DNA of 64,000 nucleotides from Winogradskyella psychrotolerans (GCF_018860565.1 NZ_JAHKPS010000018.1:1-64000); one strand, 5' to 3'; shown: positions 18,054 to 27,304, counted from the stretch's first letter. The notes: a model not told the origin generated them from the sequence alone. Numbers and translations are program-made.

Positions 18054-19499
18054 ATGAAAAAACTAGCATTACATTGGAAAATTATAATAGGAATGGTTCT
18101 CGGTATCATTTGGGCTTTGGTTTCAAGCACAATGGGATGGAGTCAATTTACCATCGATTGGATAGATCCGTTTGGAACTATCTTTATTAATTTACTAAAG
18201 CTAATAGCAGTTCCGTTAGTCTTGTTTTCTATAATTAGTGGAGTTGCTAATATTGGAGACCCAAAAAGCTTAGGTAGAATGGGAGGTAAGACTTTAGGGA
18301 TTTATTTATTAACTACAGTCATGGCTATTTCATTGGGATTAGTATTGGTTAATGTTATTAAACCAGGCGAACTTATTGATGAACAAAGCCGAATAGATAA
18401 TCGTATTAGTTATGAGATTTGGGCAGATAGTGAAGGACATCAAATAAAAGATGGCATAAATTATCTACAAGACCCTGCTTTTTTTGAACGTGCTCAGGAA
18501 ATTTCAGAATTATCTAAAAGTGAATTAAAAGAAGCAGCTGTTGCAGATAAAATGGAAACAGTTAAAAGTCGTAAAGAAACAACGCCATTGCAACCATTAA
18601 TAGATATTGTACCGAGTAATTTTTTCCATTCTCTATCTAATAATGGGTTAATGTTACAAATTATCTTTTTTGCGATTTTCTTTGGTGTTTGTTTGTTGTT
18701 TATTCCTTCAGAAAAATCATTACCTGTATTAAATTTAGTAAATGGAATTAATGAGGTTTTTCTAAAAATGGTTGATATTGTTATGCAAGGTGCTCCATTT
18801 TTTGTGTTTGCTTTACTTGCAGGTGTGGTAAGTAAAATGGCTGGTGACGATATTGGTAAAGTGGTAGAAATTTTTAAAGGTTTGAGTTGGTACTCATTAA
18901 CCGTTTTATTAGGCTTGCTTTTAATGATATTTGTAATTTATCCATTGATTTTGAAGTTTTTTGTAAAACAGATTCCATATAAAGGCTTTTTTAAATCTAT
19001 GAGTCCTGCACAAACTTTAGCATTTTCAACATCAAGTAGTGCAGCTACACTTCCTGTAACTATGGAATGTGTAGAAGAGAATTTAGGAGTAGATAATAAA
19101 ATAAGCAGTTTTGTGCTTCCCATAGGAGCTACAGTTAATATGGACGGCACAAGTATGTATCAAGCGGTAGCAGTAATCTTTTTAGCGCAAATGCATATGA
19201 TAGATTTAACGCTAGGTCAGCAAGTTACAGTAGTATTAACTGCCACTTTAGCTTCTGTTGGCTCTGCAGCTGTACCAAGTGCTGGTTTAGTAATGTTAAT
19301 TATTGTATTGAGTTCTGTGGGATTAAATCCAGCTTGGATCGCTATTATTTTTCCAGTAGATAGAATATTAGATATGTTTAGAACCGTTGTAAACGTCACA
19401 GGAGATGCAACAGTTTGTTCTATTATTGCTGATGGTGAAAATATGTTAGATTATCATGGTGAAAAAAATCCAACAGAAACTTTTGATTTAGATTCTTAA
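18054..19499 (+). CDS. dicarboxylate/amino acid:cation symporter (DAACS family)
   Basis: The 481-residue product is a GltP/DctA/SLC1-type symporter of the inner membrane that imports glutamate, aspartate or C4-dicarboxylates with cations. About eight helices and two hairpins are predicted. The first hairpin carries the serine-rich FSTSSSAATLPVT, and the substrate region has NMDGTSMYQAVAVIFLAQ and later DRILDMFRTVVNVTGD. A charged loop of about 75 residues lies between helices 3 and 4 (residues 113-187), longer than in GltP. It lies between aroC and the ATP-grasp operon, 52 bases before the latter. Confidence 0.95.
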   Translation: MKKLALHWKIIIGMVLGIIWALVSSTMGWSQFTIDWIDPFGTIFINLLKLIAVPLVLFSIISGVANIGDPKSLGRMGGKTLGIYLLTTVMAISLGLVLVNVIKPGELIDEQSRIDNRISYEIWADSEGHQIKDGINYLQDPAFFERAQEISELSKSELKEAAVADKMETVKSRKETTPLQPLIDIVPSNFFHSLSNNGLMLQIIFFAIFFGVCLLFIPSEKSLPVLNLVNGINEVFLKMVDIVMQGAPFFVFALLAGVVSKMAGDDIGKVVEIFKGLSWYSLTVLLGLLLMIFVIYPLILKFFVKQIPYKGFFKSMSPAQTLAFSTSSSAATLPVTMECVEENLGVDNKISSFVLPIGATVNMDGTSMYQAVAVIFLAQMHMIDLTLGQQVTVVLTATLASVGSAAVPSAGLVMLIIVLSSVGLNPAWIAIIFPVDRILDMFRTVVNVTGDATVCSIIADGENMLDYHGEKNPTETFDLDS

Positions 19500-19551
19500 A
19501 TTTAAGAAGACTCAATTAATTTTTATAACTTTATTGAGAAGATAAAACCTA

Positions 19552-20595
19552 TTGCAAATGAACATTTGTTTTATAATGTACCCATGGGATGAGATCGACC
19601 CAGAAAACGACACAAGTTTAGCTTTAATCAAGGAATGTGCTAAACGTGGTCATGGTGTTGCCATGTGTACACCTGCAAACTTAACCATTAGAGATAGTGT
19701 AACAAATGCATTTTGTAATGTTATCGGTAGAATGGAAAAAGTCCCATCTACATTAAAATCGTTTTATAACAAAGCGAAATTAAGAGAGGAAATGCTGCCT
19801 TTAGCAGGTTTTGATGCTATTTTCTTTAGAGCAAATCCACCTTTAGATCCTATAATGCTTAATTTTTTAGACTCAGTAAAAGATGATGTGTTTATTGTGA
19901 ATTCGTTAGAAGGTATGCGAGAAGCCAATAATAAACTTTATACAGCTGCTTTTGGAGATGCACACAGTAACATTATTCCCAATACACATGTTTCTAAAAA
20001 CAAAAAGTATTTAATTCAGCAGATTAAAGAGTCTAAGGCAGACAAAATGATACTAAAACCATTGAATGGCTTTGGAGGTTCTGGTGTGATTCTAATTGAA
20101 AAATCGGCTATGAATAATATTAATTCGCTGTTAGATTTTTATATTTCTAGTGGAGAAGGTACCTCTAATTATGTGATTCTTCAAGATTATATAGAAGGAG
20201 CAGACCAAGGTGATGTTAGAATTTTATTATTAAATGGAGAACCAGTTGGAGCTATGAAACGTATTCCTGGTTCAGAAGATCATCGTTCAAATGTTTCGGC
20301 AGGTGGAAGTATTGCAAAGCATTCTTTAACCAAAGCAGAAAAAGCATTATGTAAACAAATAGGTCCAAAATTAGTAAAGGACGGTTTGTATTTTGTTGGT
20401 ATCGATGTTATTGGCGGGAAACTCGTAGAGGTTAATGTAATGTCGCCAGGCGGCATCACTTATATAAATAAAGTATATAAAAGCAAGACTAGAGTTGAAG
20501 AAAAGGTCATTGACTTTTTAGAAAGCAAAGTCTTAGATCAATTGCAAGCGTTTGATAGGCGAACTAGACTGCGTAAAACGGTTGATGAAGCGTGA
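19552..20595 (+). CDS. GshB-like ATP-grasp ligase
   Basis: This 347-residue protein has the fold and motifs of prokaryotic glutathione synthetase. They include an N-terminal lid with YPWDEIDPENDTSLALI, the ATP-grasp strand KMILKPLNGFGGSGVILIE, the metal and nucleotide segment GDVRILLLNGEPVGAMKRIP with NVSAGGS, and the final FVGIDVIGGKLVEVNVMSPG. Authentic GshB ends this last motif with SPTCI; here it reads SPGGITYINK, which hints at a different acceptor. No gamma-glutamylcysteine synthetase is in the window. It heads a five-gene overlapping set with a rhodanese, a TerB-like protein, an N-formylglutamate-amidohydrolase-like protein and a DUF1704 protein. A peptide-ligase role is therefore as likely as glutathione synthesis. 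Confidence 0.85.
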   Translation: MQMNICFIMYPWDEIDPENDTSLALIKECAKRGHGVAMCTPANLTIRDSVTNAFCNVIGRMEKVPSTLKSFYNKAKLREEMLPLAGFDAIFFRANPPLDPIMLNFLDSVKDDVFIVNSLEGMREANNKLYTAAFGDAHSNIIPNTHVSKNKKYLIQQIKESKADKMILKPLNGFGGSGVILIEKSAMNNINSLLDFYISSGEGTSNYVILQDYIEGADQGDVRILLLNGEPVGAMKRIPGSEDHRSNVSAGGSIAKHSLTKAEKALCKQIGPKLVKDGLYFVGIDVIGGKLVEVNVMSPGGITYINKVYKSKTRVEEKVIDFLESKVLDQLQAFDRRTRLRKTVDEA

Positions 20596-20605
20596 AATTT
20601 ATAAA

Positions 20606-21418
20606 ATGAAAATAAGTCAAATTTCAAATTTAGTTTCAGTAGAGTGGCTTCAAGAAAATAGCAATGCCAGTAACCTCGTTATTTTAGATGCTACAATTAA
20701 TAAGCGTATTGATGCCACAGCCTTAAGAATTCCTAAAGCTAGATTTTTTGACATTAAACAAAAGTTTAGCGATACTTCAGCACCATTTCCAAGTACATTA
20801 CCTTCATTACAACAATTTGAAGCTGAAGCTCAAACTTTAGGAGTAAATAAAGATGCTTACATTGTCGTTTACGATGATAAAGGTATTTATTCTAGTGCAA
20901 GAGCTTGGTGGCTATTCAAAGTTTTTGGTTTTAAAAATGTTGCTGTTTTAGACGGAGGATTACCCGAATGGAACAAAAATGAATTTCCTGTTGAAAAGTA
21001 TACCAATGAAACTTATATCAAAGGGAATTTTAAAGCTCATTTAAATTTAGACTTAATGACTAACTTTAAAGGTATTAATCAATTTTCACAAGACTCTAAT
21101 ACATTAATTTTGGACGCACGCTCACAAGAGCGTTTTAAATGCCAAGTAGACGAACCCAGAATTGGATTACGACGTGGTACCATTCCCAATTCAAAAAACC
21201 TACCTTACACAATGTTATTAAATGGTTATAAGTTGAAGCCTCAAAGTGAGCTTTTAGCAATCTTTAATAATTTAGTCACTCATAAAACAAATGTGGTGTT
21301 TAGTTGTGGTTCAGGCATTACGGCTTGTATTTTAGCACTTGCAGCGACACTATGTAATTTTAATAACCTCATTGTCTATGATGGTTCATGGACAGAATAT
21401 GGAACACTAACCAATTAA
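20606..21418 (+). CDS. rhodanese-type sulfurtransferase
   Basis: This 270-residue protein has two rhodanese domains, an inactive N-terminal one (about residues 10-135) and a catalytic C-terminal one. The active-site loop is CGSGITA with the sulfur-carrying Cys234, which is the 3-mercaptopyruvate sulfurtransferase type of loop. Other marks are ARFFDIKQ early in domain one, VYDDKGIYSSARAWW, and LDARSQERF in domain two. It acts in the cytosol, as no signal peptide is seen. I chose the ATG at 20606, 10 bases after the ATP-grasp stop; in-frame starts at 20585 (ATG) or 20552 (TTG) would overlap that gene. Confidence 0.88.
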   Translation: MKISQISNLVSVEWLQENSNASNLVILDATINKRIDATALRIPKARFFDIKQKFSDTSAPFPSTLPSLQQFEAEAQTLGVNKDAYIVVYDDKGIYSSARAWWLFKVFGFKNVAVLDGGLPEWNKNEFPVEKYTNETYIKGNFKAHLNLDLMTNFKGINQFSQDSNTLILDARSQERFKCQVDEPRIGLRRGTIPNSKNLPYTMLLNGYKLKPQSELLAIFNNLVTHKTNVVFSCGSGITACILALAATLCNFNNLIVYDGSWTEYGTLTN

Positions 21419-21420
21419 TA

Positions 21421-21756
21421 ATGAAAACAATCGACTGGACAAGAGATGAACTTGTAGCTTATATTTTATTATTTGCTGCTAATTCAGATTTTAAAGAAAG
21501 TGAAGAAGAACGCCATTTAATTATCTCTAAAGTAGATCTGCAAACCTTTCAAGATATTCATGATGAATTTGATAGAGACAACGACTATCAAGGCATACAA
21601 AAAATTATGACAAGCTTAGAGCAGCATAATTATGACAAGGATGATATTGATATTTTAATGGAAGATATTAAAGTGCTATTTTTCTCTGATGGTGATTTTG
21701 ACATTACAGAACAAAACATGCTAAAGTGCCTTAATAGACTGTTTAAAACATTGTAA
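21421..21756 (+). CDS. small TerB-like acidic protein
   Basis: This 111-residue protein starts at the ATG two bases after the rhodanese stop. It is acidic and all-helical. The segment LFAANSDFKESEEERHLIIS, followed later by FFSDGDFDITEQNML, repeats an aspartate-rich helix-loop pattern like that of tellurite-resistance TerB domains, which bind metal through such acidic positions. Similarity is by pattern only. Its stop overlaps the start of the next gene (TAATG), so translation is coupled. A metal-sensing or scaffold role in the operon is inferred. Confidence 0.65.
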   Translation: MKTIDWTRDELVAYILLFAANSDFKESEEERHLIISKVDLQTFQDIHDEFDRDNDYQGIQKIMTSLEQHNYDKDDIDILMEDIKVLFFSDGDFDITEQNMLKCLNRLFKTL

Positions 21757-22586
21757 TGAAAAGGCTTTCTGTAGATTCAATTATCGCAAAGATAAAAGCA
21801 GAGGAAACCTTTTGTGCTGTTTCTGAAGATTATGCATTTACATTAAAAATTGATTCTTATGTACCTTATGCTTGTGCAGCTGTGCATGATGGACATCAGT
21901 TTAGAAAAGACCTTTGGAATAACTGTTTACATACCGAATACGAACGTTGGTACGAAGAAGATCCTGAAACTAAAAAGATGGTTATTTCGCATCCTATTGT
22001 TTTAGCAGGTTGCGATTCTCGTTTTGAGTATGATTTAAACCGAACACCCGAAGAAGCTGTTTTTGAAACGGCTTGGGGAAAACAACTTTGGAAACAACCT
22101 TTAGCAGCAGCAGAAAAAGACAAAAGTTTAAACAAACATTCAAATTTTTATAAAGTTGTAAAGGCTTTAATTTCAAAATTAGAAGAAAAATTTGGAGTAT
22201 GTGTTGTTTACGACATGCACAGTTATAATTGGCAACGTTGGGATAGGGAAGTGCCAACATGGAATTTAGGGACTTCTAATATAGATAACCATCGTTTTGG
22301 TAAAGAAGTTGAACGCTGGAGAGCTTATTTGGCTTCTATAGAATTACCACACAATATTAAGCAAACTGCTAAGGTTAATGATACGTTTCAAGGCAATGGT
22401 TATTTTCTAAAATATATTACTAATAACTTTAAGAATACTTTAGTTTTGGCAACCGAAATAGCAAAGGTGTACTGCGACGAATATCAGCAGGTTAATTACC
22501 CTGAAGTTGTTGCTGCTGTAGCGCAACAGTTACAAACACTTTTACCTAAACATGCTAACGAATTCTATAATACGTTTAAACACTAA
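21756..22586 (+). CDS. N-formylglutamate amidohydrolase-like protein
   Basis: This 276-residue protein matches the N-formylglutamate amidohydrolase (HutG2/NFGA) family, zinc-dependent hydrolases that release formate or another acyl group from glutamate. Visible marks are the YVPYACAAVHDGHQFR segment near residues 33-48, and VVYDMHSYNW and WNLGTSNIDNHRFGKEVE in the middle, which carry likely metal ligands. No other histidine-degradation gene is nearby, so histidine catabolism is unlikely. It starts inside the stop of the TerB-like gene and its own stop overlaps the DUF1704 start. Confidence 0.85.
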   Translation: MKRLSVDSIIAKIKAEETFCAVSEDYAFTLKIDSYVPYACAAVHDGHQFRKDLWNNCLHTEYERWYEEDPETKKMVISHPIVLAGCDSRFEYDLNRTPEEAVFETAWGKQLWKQPLAAAEKDKSLNKHSNFYKVVKALISKLEEKFGVCVVYDMHSYNWQRWDREVPTWNLGTSNIDNHRFGKEVERWRAYLASIELPHNIKQTAKVNDTFQGNGYFLKYITNNFKNTLVLATEIAKVYCDEYQQVNYPEVVAAVAQQLQTLLPKHANEFYNTFKH

Positions 22587-23746
22587 TGTCTCAGAAAAAA
22601 ACTACTGAAGCTTTTCAAGATTTATTTGATATTGATTCTAATCTTAATCGTTTAGTTAGAAATATTGAACTCCTCAACTATATTAATCCACTTAACACGG
22701 TATCTGAGAAGAAAAAATTCTACTCTTCAAAATTTAATTATGAGCCTCAGTTTAAGTACCCTAAAATAAAATTTAACGGTTATAAACTGCATCGTTTGTT
22801 CTTTTCACAACGTTTAGAACGCATAGAAGATGATGATATTAGACAATTGTACGAAGATATTATCTACGAATATTCAGGCTTAATAGAATGTATTGAAACT
22901 ATTGGACAAGGCCGAAAATTTTATTTTAATAGTTTAAAAAGCTTTGGAACTCCTACCGAAAAGGATATAGAGAATGCTAAATTTATTTTGCGTTTTGACG
23001 ATTCGGAATTTGATGAGCAAATGCTTGCTAAATATAGTGCAAGTGAAGCCAAAGATTATTTTGATGAATTTTCTAAACGTTACGATTTTAAGTACAACAT
23101 TAAGATTTCTAATCATCTTTCTGCTGCTGCAATGGTACTGAATAATACACAGACTTTGGTATTGCGTAAAAGTCATAAGTACAGTGAAAATCAGCTTAAA
23201 GTACTAGCAAATCATGAGATTGGAGTACATTTAGTAACAACTTTTAATGGCTTATCGCATCCTTTAAAAGTGTTTTCTAATGGTTTTCCTAATAATGTAG
23301 AAACACAAGAAGGTTTGGCTGTGTATGCTGAATTTATGAGTGGCTGTCTTACTATTGAACGGTTAAAAAAATTAGCATTTAGAGTCATTGCTGTTGATAG
23401 TTTAAATAAAGGCTACGCCTTTTCGGATACGTTTCACCTATTGCATAATCAGCATAAATTAAATAGAGATAAAGCATTTGGCATTACTTTACGTGTGCAT
23501 AGAGGTGGAGGATTTACTAAAGATCACCTGTATTTATCTGGTTTACGAAACGTCTATAAATATGCTCAAAATGGTAACGACTTAGGGGTGTTATTAACAG
23601 GGAAAGTGAGTCAGGATTACATACCAACCATTAAAAAGATGCAGCGGCTTGATTTGGCTTTGGCACCAAAATATTATACAGATGCTTATGTGGCAAATGA
23701 TAATAAGAATCCAAATTTAGATTTTATATTGAAGAGTTTAAAGTAA
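22586..23746 (+). CDS. DUF1704 / QEGLA-motif zinc peptidase-like protein
   Basis: This 386-residue protein belongs to the DUF1704 family (TIGR02421), often annotated as flavohemoglobin-expression-modulating. It has the unusual zinc motif HEIGVH (HExxxH) at residues 210-215 and the diagnostic QEGLA at 241-245, where the glutamate would be a third ligand. The family's eukaryotic members (MATCAP) are tyrosine carboxypeptidases that cut the C-terminal residue of tubulin, so a carboxypeptidase role is plausible here. The substrate in bacteria is unknown. It is the last of five coupled genes and ends 6 bases before the convergent pseudouridine synthase. Confidence 0.88.
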   Translation: MSQKKTTEAFQDLFDIDSNLNRLVRNIELLNYINPLNTVSEKKKFYSSKFNYEPQFKYPKIKFNGYKLHRLFFSQRLERIEDDDIRQLYEDIIYEYSGLIECIETIGQGRKFYFNSLKSFGTPTEKDIENAKFILRFDDSEFDEQMLAKYSASEAKDYFDEFSKRYDFKYNIKISNHLSAAAMVLNNTQTLVLRKSHKYSENQLKVLANHEIGVHLVTTFNGLSHPLKVFSNGFPNNVETQEGLAVYAEFMSGCLTIERLKKLAFRVIAVDSLNKGYAFSDTFHLLHNQHKLNRDKAFGITLRVHRGGGFTKDHLYLSGLRNVYKYAQNGNDLGVLLTGKVSQDYIPTIKKMQRLDLALAPKYYTDAYVANDNKNPNLDFILKSLK

Positions 23747-23752
23747 TAAAAT

Positions 23753-24334
23753 TTACTGCAAATAATTGTTTGCTGGAAGAATTTCAATACAGTTTGAAGG
23801 TTGCATAGCCTCTAATTTATAATCTCCAATCCTTACTCTTACCAATCGCAACGTTGGAAAACCAACTTTTGCTGTCATTTTACGAACTTGTCTAAATTTA
23901 CCTTCGATTAAAGTAATGGAGAGCCATGATGTTGGTCCATGACGTTCGTCTCTAACAAAACGCGGAACAATGTGCGAAATATCATTTAATACTTGAGCAT
24001 TGCATGTTTTTGTTTTATACGCTTTACCTTCAACAGAAATCTCTATTCCTTTTTGAAGTTCTAAGATAGCTTCTGGTGTAACTAAACCGTCAACCATTAC
24101 GTGGTATTCTTTTTCAATTTTAGAACTGGTTATATAATTGCTAAACTTTCCGTCTGTAGTTAAAAGCAATAAGCCTTCAGATTTTTCGTCTAAACGTCCA
24201 ACAGCCATAACCTTGTCTGTAAAATCATACAACTCATTTAAAAGTTTTTTGTTTCGCCTTTTAGTTTGATGATTAACAAATTGACTTAAATAGCCGTAAG
24301 GTTTGTATATTTTAAAATAATGATGTGTGATAAT
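23753..24334 (-). CDS. rRNA pseudouridine synthase, RsuA/RluE type, with non-canonical start
   Basis: The product isomerises a uridine in rRNA to pseudouridine. Residues from the TTG at 24232 onward show the family well: AVGRLDEKSEGLLLLTTDGK with the catalytic Asp, IEKEYHVMVDGLV and EGKFRQVRKMTAKVGFPTLR. That TTG start, however, would cut off the usual N terminus. The same frame stays open upstream to 24334 and encodes YFKIYKPYGYLSQF, the conserved first strand of the family. No ATG, GTG or TTG exists there. The first candidate is an ATT at 24332-24334, three bases after the stop of the DUF3857 gene. I therefore extend the gene to 24334 (193 residues); the exact start is uncertain. Confidence 0.85.
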   Translation of the reverse strand: MITHHYFKIYKPYGYLSQFVNHQTKRRNKKLLNELYDFTDKVMAVGRLDEKSEGLLLLTTDGKFSNYITSSKIEKEYHVMVDGLVTPEAILELQKGIEISVEGKAYKTKTCNAQVLNDISHIVPRFVRDERHGPTSWLSITLIEGKFRQVRKMTAKVGFPTLRLVRVRIGDYKLEAMQPSNCIEILPANNYLQ

Positions 24335-24337
24335 GGT

Positions 24338-26425
24338 TTAGGTTTTTGAGTTGCGTTTTACAACTATAATGATTAAGACAATTAAAAGTATAACTATTAT
24401 TGGTAAGATTAGAAATAGAAATAAATTTTTTATAAAACTTGTGGCGAGTTCTGACGAGTTAATATTCTTTTTACCATTAGCATAGGAAGCAACATAGCTT
24501 TTTGGAATATATATGTAATACGATAGCTTACTTTCTAATGTTTTAATATCTCTATAATATTGGGCGTAATTTTCAGGCGACACATAATCATTTTGATTTT
24601 TGTAGTAAGACATTAAATTTAATTCTCTAGAAGAAGGGTTGTAGCTTCCTTCAAATTCATAATAAAAATCTTTAGAATAAATGTTGTAATCTATTGGTGA
24701 TATATTCCAAGCTTCGGGTAGTTTTACATTTATAGTATGACGTTTAGCTGCTGGGTAATATAAAGCTAACTCCTTGGTTTTGCTTTGTTCTGTTGGTAAT
24801 ACTAAAATATCACTTATTGTTGTTGGAGTAAAGGTTACACCAATATTATCATCATCAGCTAAGACCTCTTCCCAAATATCTTCTAGTTTATAGTGCTCAT
24901 AAATAGTTATTTCGTTGTTAAGGCTATCATCTTTGATTATTGGATCTTTAATAACCTTAACGTTTTCGTAATAATTAGAGTAATAAGCTTTAAAGTCTTT
25001 TTTTATACTAGAGGTGCTACTGTTTTTGTAATAATTACGCATCTTATCAGCTTCATACTCATTGTAAATAGTTTTTACCTTTAATGTTGCTCCTTTGCCA
25101 ACAGCTTCAAGATAAAACTCATCGTAAACCTCAATAAGATTATTACTAAAGCTATGAATCTTTTCTAAATCATTAGTTTCCTCACTGATAACTAGACCAT
25201 ATTCATAATTTGGAAAGTATATGTTATCATAGCGTCCTTTTTGATTTGTAATTGTTGGATCGTAATAAATTTCACGTCCCGATTTATCAATAACTTTGAC
25301 CACCACATGATCAAAAACCTTTGGGCTAGGGAGAATTTTAGGTAGATTTTTGCCAAATGTTGTACTTACTAACATAGGATAAGCTTCTATATTCATTGCC
25401 CTTAGCATTGTTACCATTAATAAGGTTTTATCTTTGCAATCACCAAAACGTTGATTAAAAACTTTATTAGGTGAAAAAGGCTTATAGCTGCCAATACCAT
25501 CTTCTAAGCCTAAGTATCTTATTTCGTTTTGTACAAATTCTAAAGTAGCAATAATCTGCTCGTGTTCCATTGCCTTATTGGATAGTATAGCATCAATTTT
25601 AGCCTTTAATTCTGTAGATATTTTATCGTTGACATTGTAAATGTCTATTCCCCAATCAATGACATTTTTCCAGTTCTGATAATTAGAAACAATTAAATAT
25701 TGATGTTCTATTAGCCAAATTGGAGCTTGATTATCAAAATTAACACTATTTACCTTTTCAGAAAACCAGAGATAATCTTTAAGCCCATTTGAGGTGGTAT
25801 AACGAGGTTTTAAATCAGAGTTAAATAATTTGTACTCTAAATCTGTATTAGATAGTAGCCTTAAGCTTGAAGTATTTATATAAACATAATCGTTTAATGA
25901 AAAAATGCCAGAAAAATTTCCGTTATGTATAGGGTTAAAGCCTGATATGGTATAACTATAGTCTAAAATATCATCTTTTCTAATGTCAGAAAGATTAATC
26001 ATTGCTGTTAATCTGCCATCATAAATATAACTCTCAGAACTAGATTCTCGTCTAATAACCTGAAAGTTATTGATATCTAGCTTATTTATAACGTCTCCAT
26101 TTCTAATAACATCAATATTATGAAACGTAATAGTTTGATAAGTTGGATCATAAATTTCTGCAATTTCTGCAACGTCTTGAATGCCTAAATTATCTGTAAT
26201 TTTCTTTACAACTCTATTATAATGTTTTTGTTTGGGCACATGTATTTGTTCCTCTGATAATAGAACCACATAACCGTAATCTATCTCATCTGAGGCAATA
26301 TCTATTGTTGTAGTATAATTTTGTTTTAAAACCCAATTAGGAGTATCAGAAGTTTTTATTTGGGCAATTACAGTGAATGAAATAAACGTAAAAATTAGAC
26401 ATGCTAAAAATTTAAAGGAAGCCAT
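24338..26425 (-). CDS. DUF3857 and transglutaminase-like domain membrane protein
   Basis: This 695-residue protein has a signal peptide (residues 1-21, ending VIAQ), a DUF3857 domain in the first 260 residues, and a transglutaminase-like core at about residues 275-400. The core cysteine is in QRFGDCKDKTLLMV, the histidine in VFDHVVVKV and the aspartate in IYYDPTI. A late beta-rich region and a C-terminal membrane helix (LFLFLILPIIVILLIVLIII, about residues 668-687) follow. It is therefore a membrane-tethered envelope protein; families of this layout are common in Bacteroidota, with unknown substrate. The pseudouridine synthase begins just after its stop. Confidence 0.88.
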   Translation of the reverse strand: MASFKFLACLIFTFISFTVIAQIKTSDTPNWVLKQNYTTTIDIASDEIDYGYVVLLSEEQIHVPKQKHYNRVVKKITDNLGIQDVAEIAEIYDPTYQTITFHNIDVIRNGDVINKLDINNFQVIRRESSSESYIYDGRLTAMINLSDIRKDDILDYSYTISGFNPIHNGNFSGIFSLNDYVYINTSSLRLLSNTDLEYKLFNSDLKPRYTTSNGLKDYLWFSEKVNSVNFDNQAPIWLIEHQYLIVSNYQNWKNVIDWGIDIYNVNDKISTELKAKIDAILSNKAMEHEQIIATLEFVQNEIRYLGLEDGIGSYKPFSPNKVFNQRFGDCKDKTLLMVTMLRAMNIEAYPMLVSTTFGKNLPKILPSPKVFDHVVVKVIDKSGREIYYDPTITNQKGRYDNIYFPNYEYGLVISEETNDLEKIHSFSNNLIEVYDEFYLEAVGKGATLKVKTIYNEYEADKMRNYYKNSSTSSIKKDFKAYYSNYYENVKVIKDPIIKDDSLNNEITIYEHYKLEDIWEEVLADDDNIGVTFTPTTISDILVLPTEQSKTKELALYYPAAKRHTINVKLPEAWNISPIDYNIYSKDFYYEFEGSYNPSSRELNLMSYYKNQNDYVSPENYAQYYRDIKTLESKLSYYIYIPKSYVASYANGKKNINSSELATSFIKNLFLFLILPIIVILLIVLIIIVVKRNSKT

Positions 26426-26491
26426 TGAAAAGAAATTTATAAGTAGAATAGTTTAATAAACTAGTAATATACAGAAAGTAAAGTGAATATT

Positions 26492-27304
26492 TTACCACCA
26501 TGTAATAAAACATTTTTGAAGCTCATTTTTACTTTTTATCCAGCATAATGGAGAGCGTTTATTTTTAATATGAATTTGAATATCATGTTTAGCATCTTCA
26601 AACTCTAACCAATTTACAGTTGGTTTAGGTAAACATAGCCATTCTAGTTTTTGGGGAATGTAAAATTGAAAGTCTTTTAATTTGGTAATGTTTTCAATAT
26701 TTAAATACCAACCAGTAATACATTCTGAATTTAAAGGAGCGATATTAATCTCTTGATGTTTGTAAGGCAAAAATAGTTGTGCTTTAAAACAAACCTTTTG
26801 TGTAATAGAATTGATTAGAAAAGGATAATGCTTTAATGCATCTTTTGTTTTAGGATGATAGAGTAGTGGTAACTGTTTTTCTTTTAACTTATTTAGCTTA
26901 TAAACAAGAGCATCGCTTTGGTTAGGACCTACCCAATTGGAAAGTGAGTTAACATTGTTTTTTTTAGAATCGTATAAATAGAATTTATAAATTATTTCAA
27001 GATGAATAGGTTTTTTAGCCTGTAAAAACAATAGGTCTAATTCTCCAATAGTAATTTTATTATTCTTGATTTGTAAGTTCTCTTCGAGAATAGTTATATC
27101 AGCTTGATGCTTTAGCTGAAATGCTACAAAATGTTCTACCCATTTACCCAAACGTATCTTTTTAGCTTCGGACTCTTGTGTAAATTGAGTTTCTGTAGCT
27201 TCTGGACAAAATTGTTCAAAGTTATAGACTTCAGAAGCCTTCCATAGGCATGGTGTGTGCTGAAAGCCTTTAAATAATTCTTGAAAATTTATACTGCTGT
27301 CCAA
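26492..27304 (-). CDS. DUF1853 family protein
   Basis: This 270-residue protein matches DUF1853, a family of unknown function. The N terminus has TPCLWKASEVYNFEQF, and the middle carries LGKWVEHFVAFQLK and ITIGELDLLFLQ followed by IHLEIIYKFYLYD. That E-x-D then E-x3-K arrangement resembles the active-site pattern of the PD-(D/E)XK nuclease fold, so a nuclease-like role is possible but inferred. No signal peptide is seen. It stands alone between the large secreted phosphoesterase (88 bases upstream) and the DUF3857 gene. Confidence 0.8.
   Translation of the reverse strand: MDSSINFQELFKGFQHTPCLWKASEVYNFEQFCPEATETQFTQESEAKKIRLGKWVEHFVAFQLKHQADITILEENLQIKNNKITIGELDLLFLQAKKPIHLEIIYKFYLYDSKKNNVNSLSNWVGPNQSDALVYKLNKLKEKQLPLLYHPKTKDALKHYPFLINSITQKVCFKAQLFLPYKHQEINIAPLNSECITGWYLNIENITKLKDFQFYIPQKLEWLCLPKPTVNWLEFEDAKHDIQIHIKNKRSPLCWIKSKNELQKCFITWW

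Noticed and set aside
20552..20605. Longer starts of the rhodanese gene (TTG 20552, ATG 20585)
   Set aside because: Both lie inside the preceding ligase gene, and the added residues do not match the family start. ATG 20606 fits the spacing of the operon.
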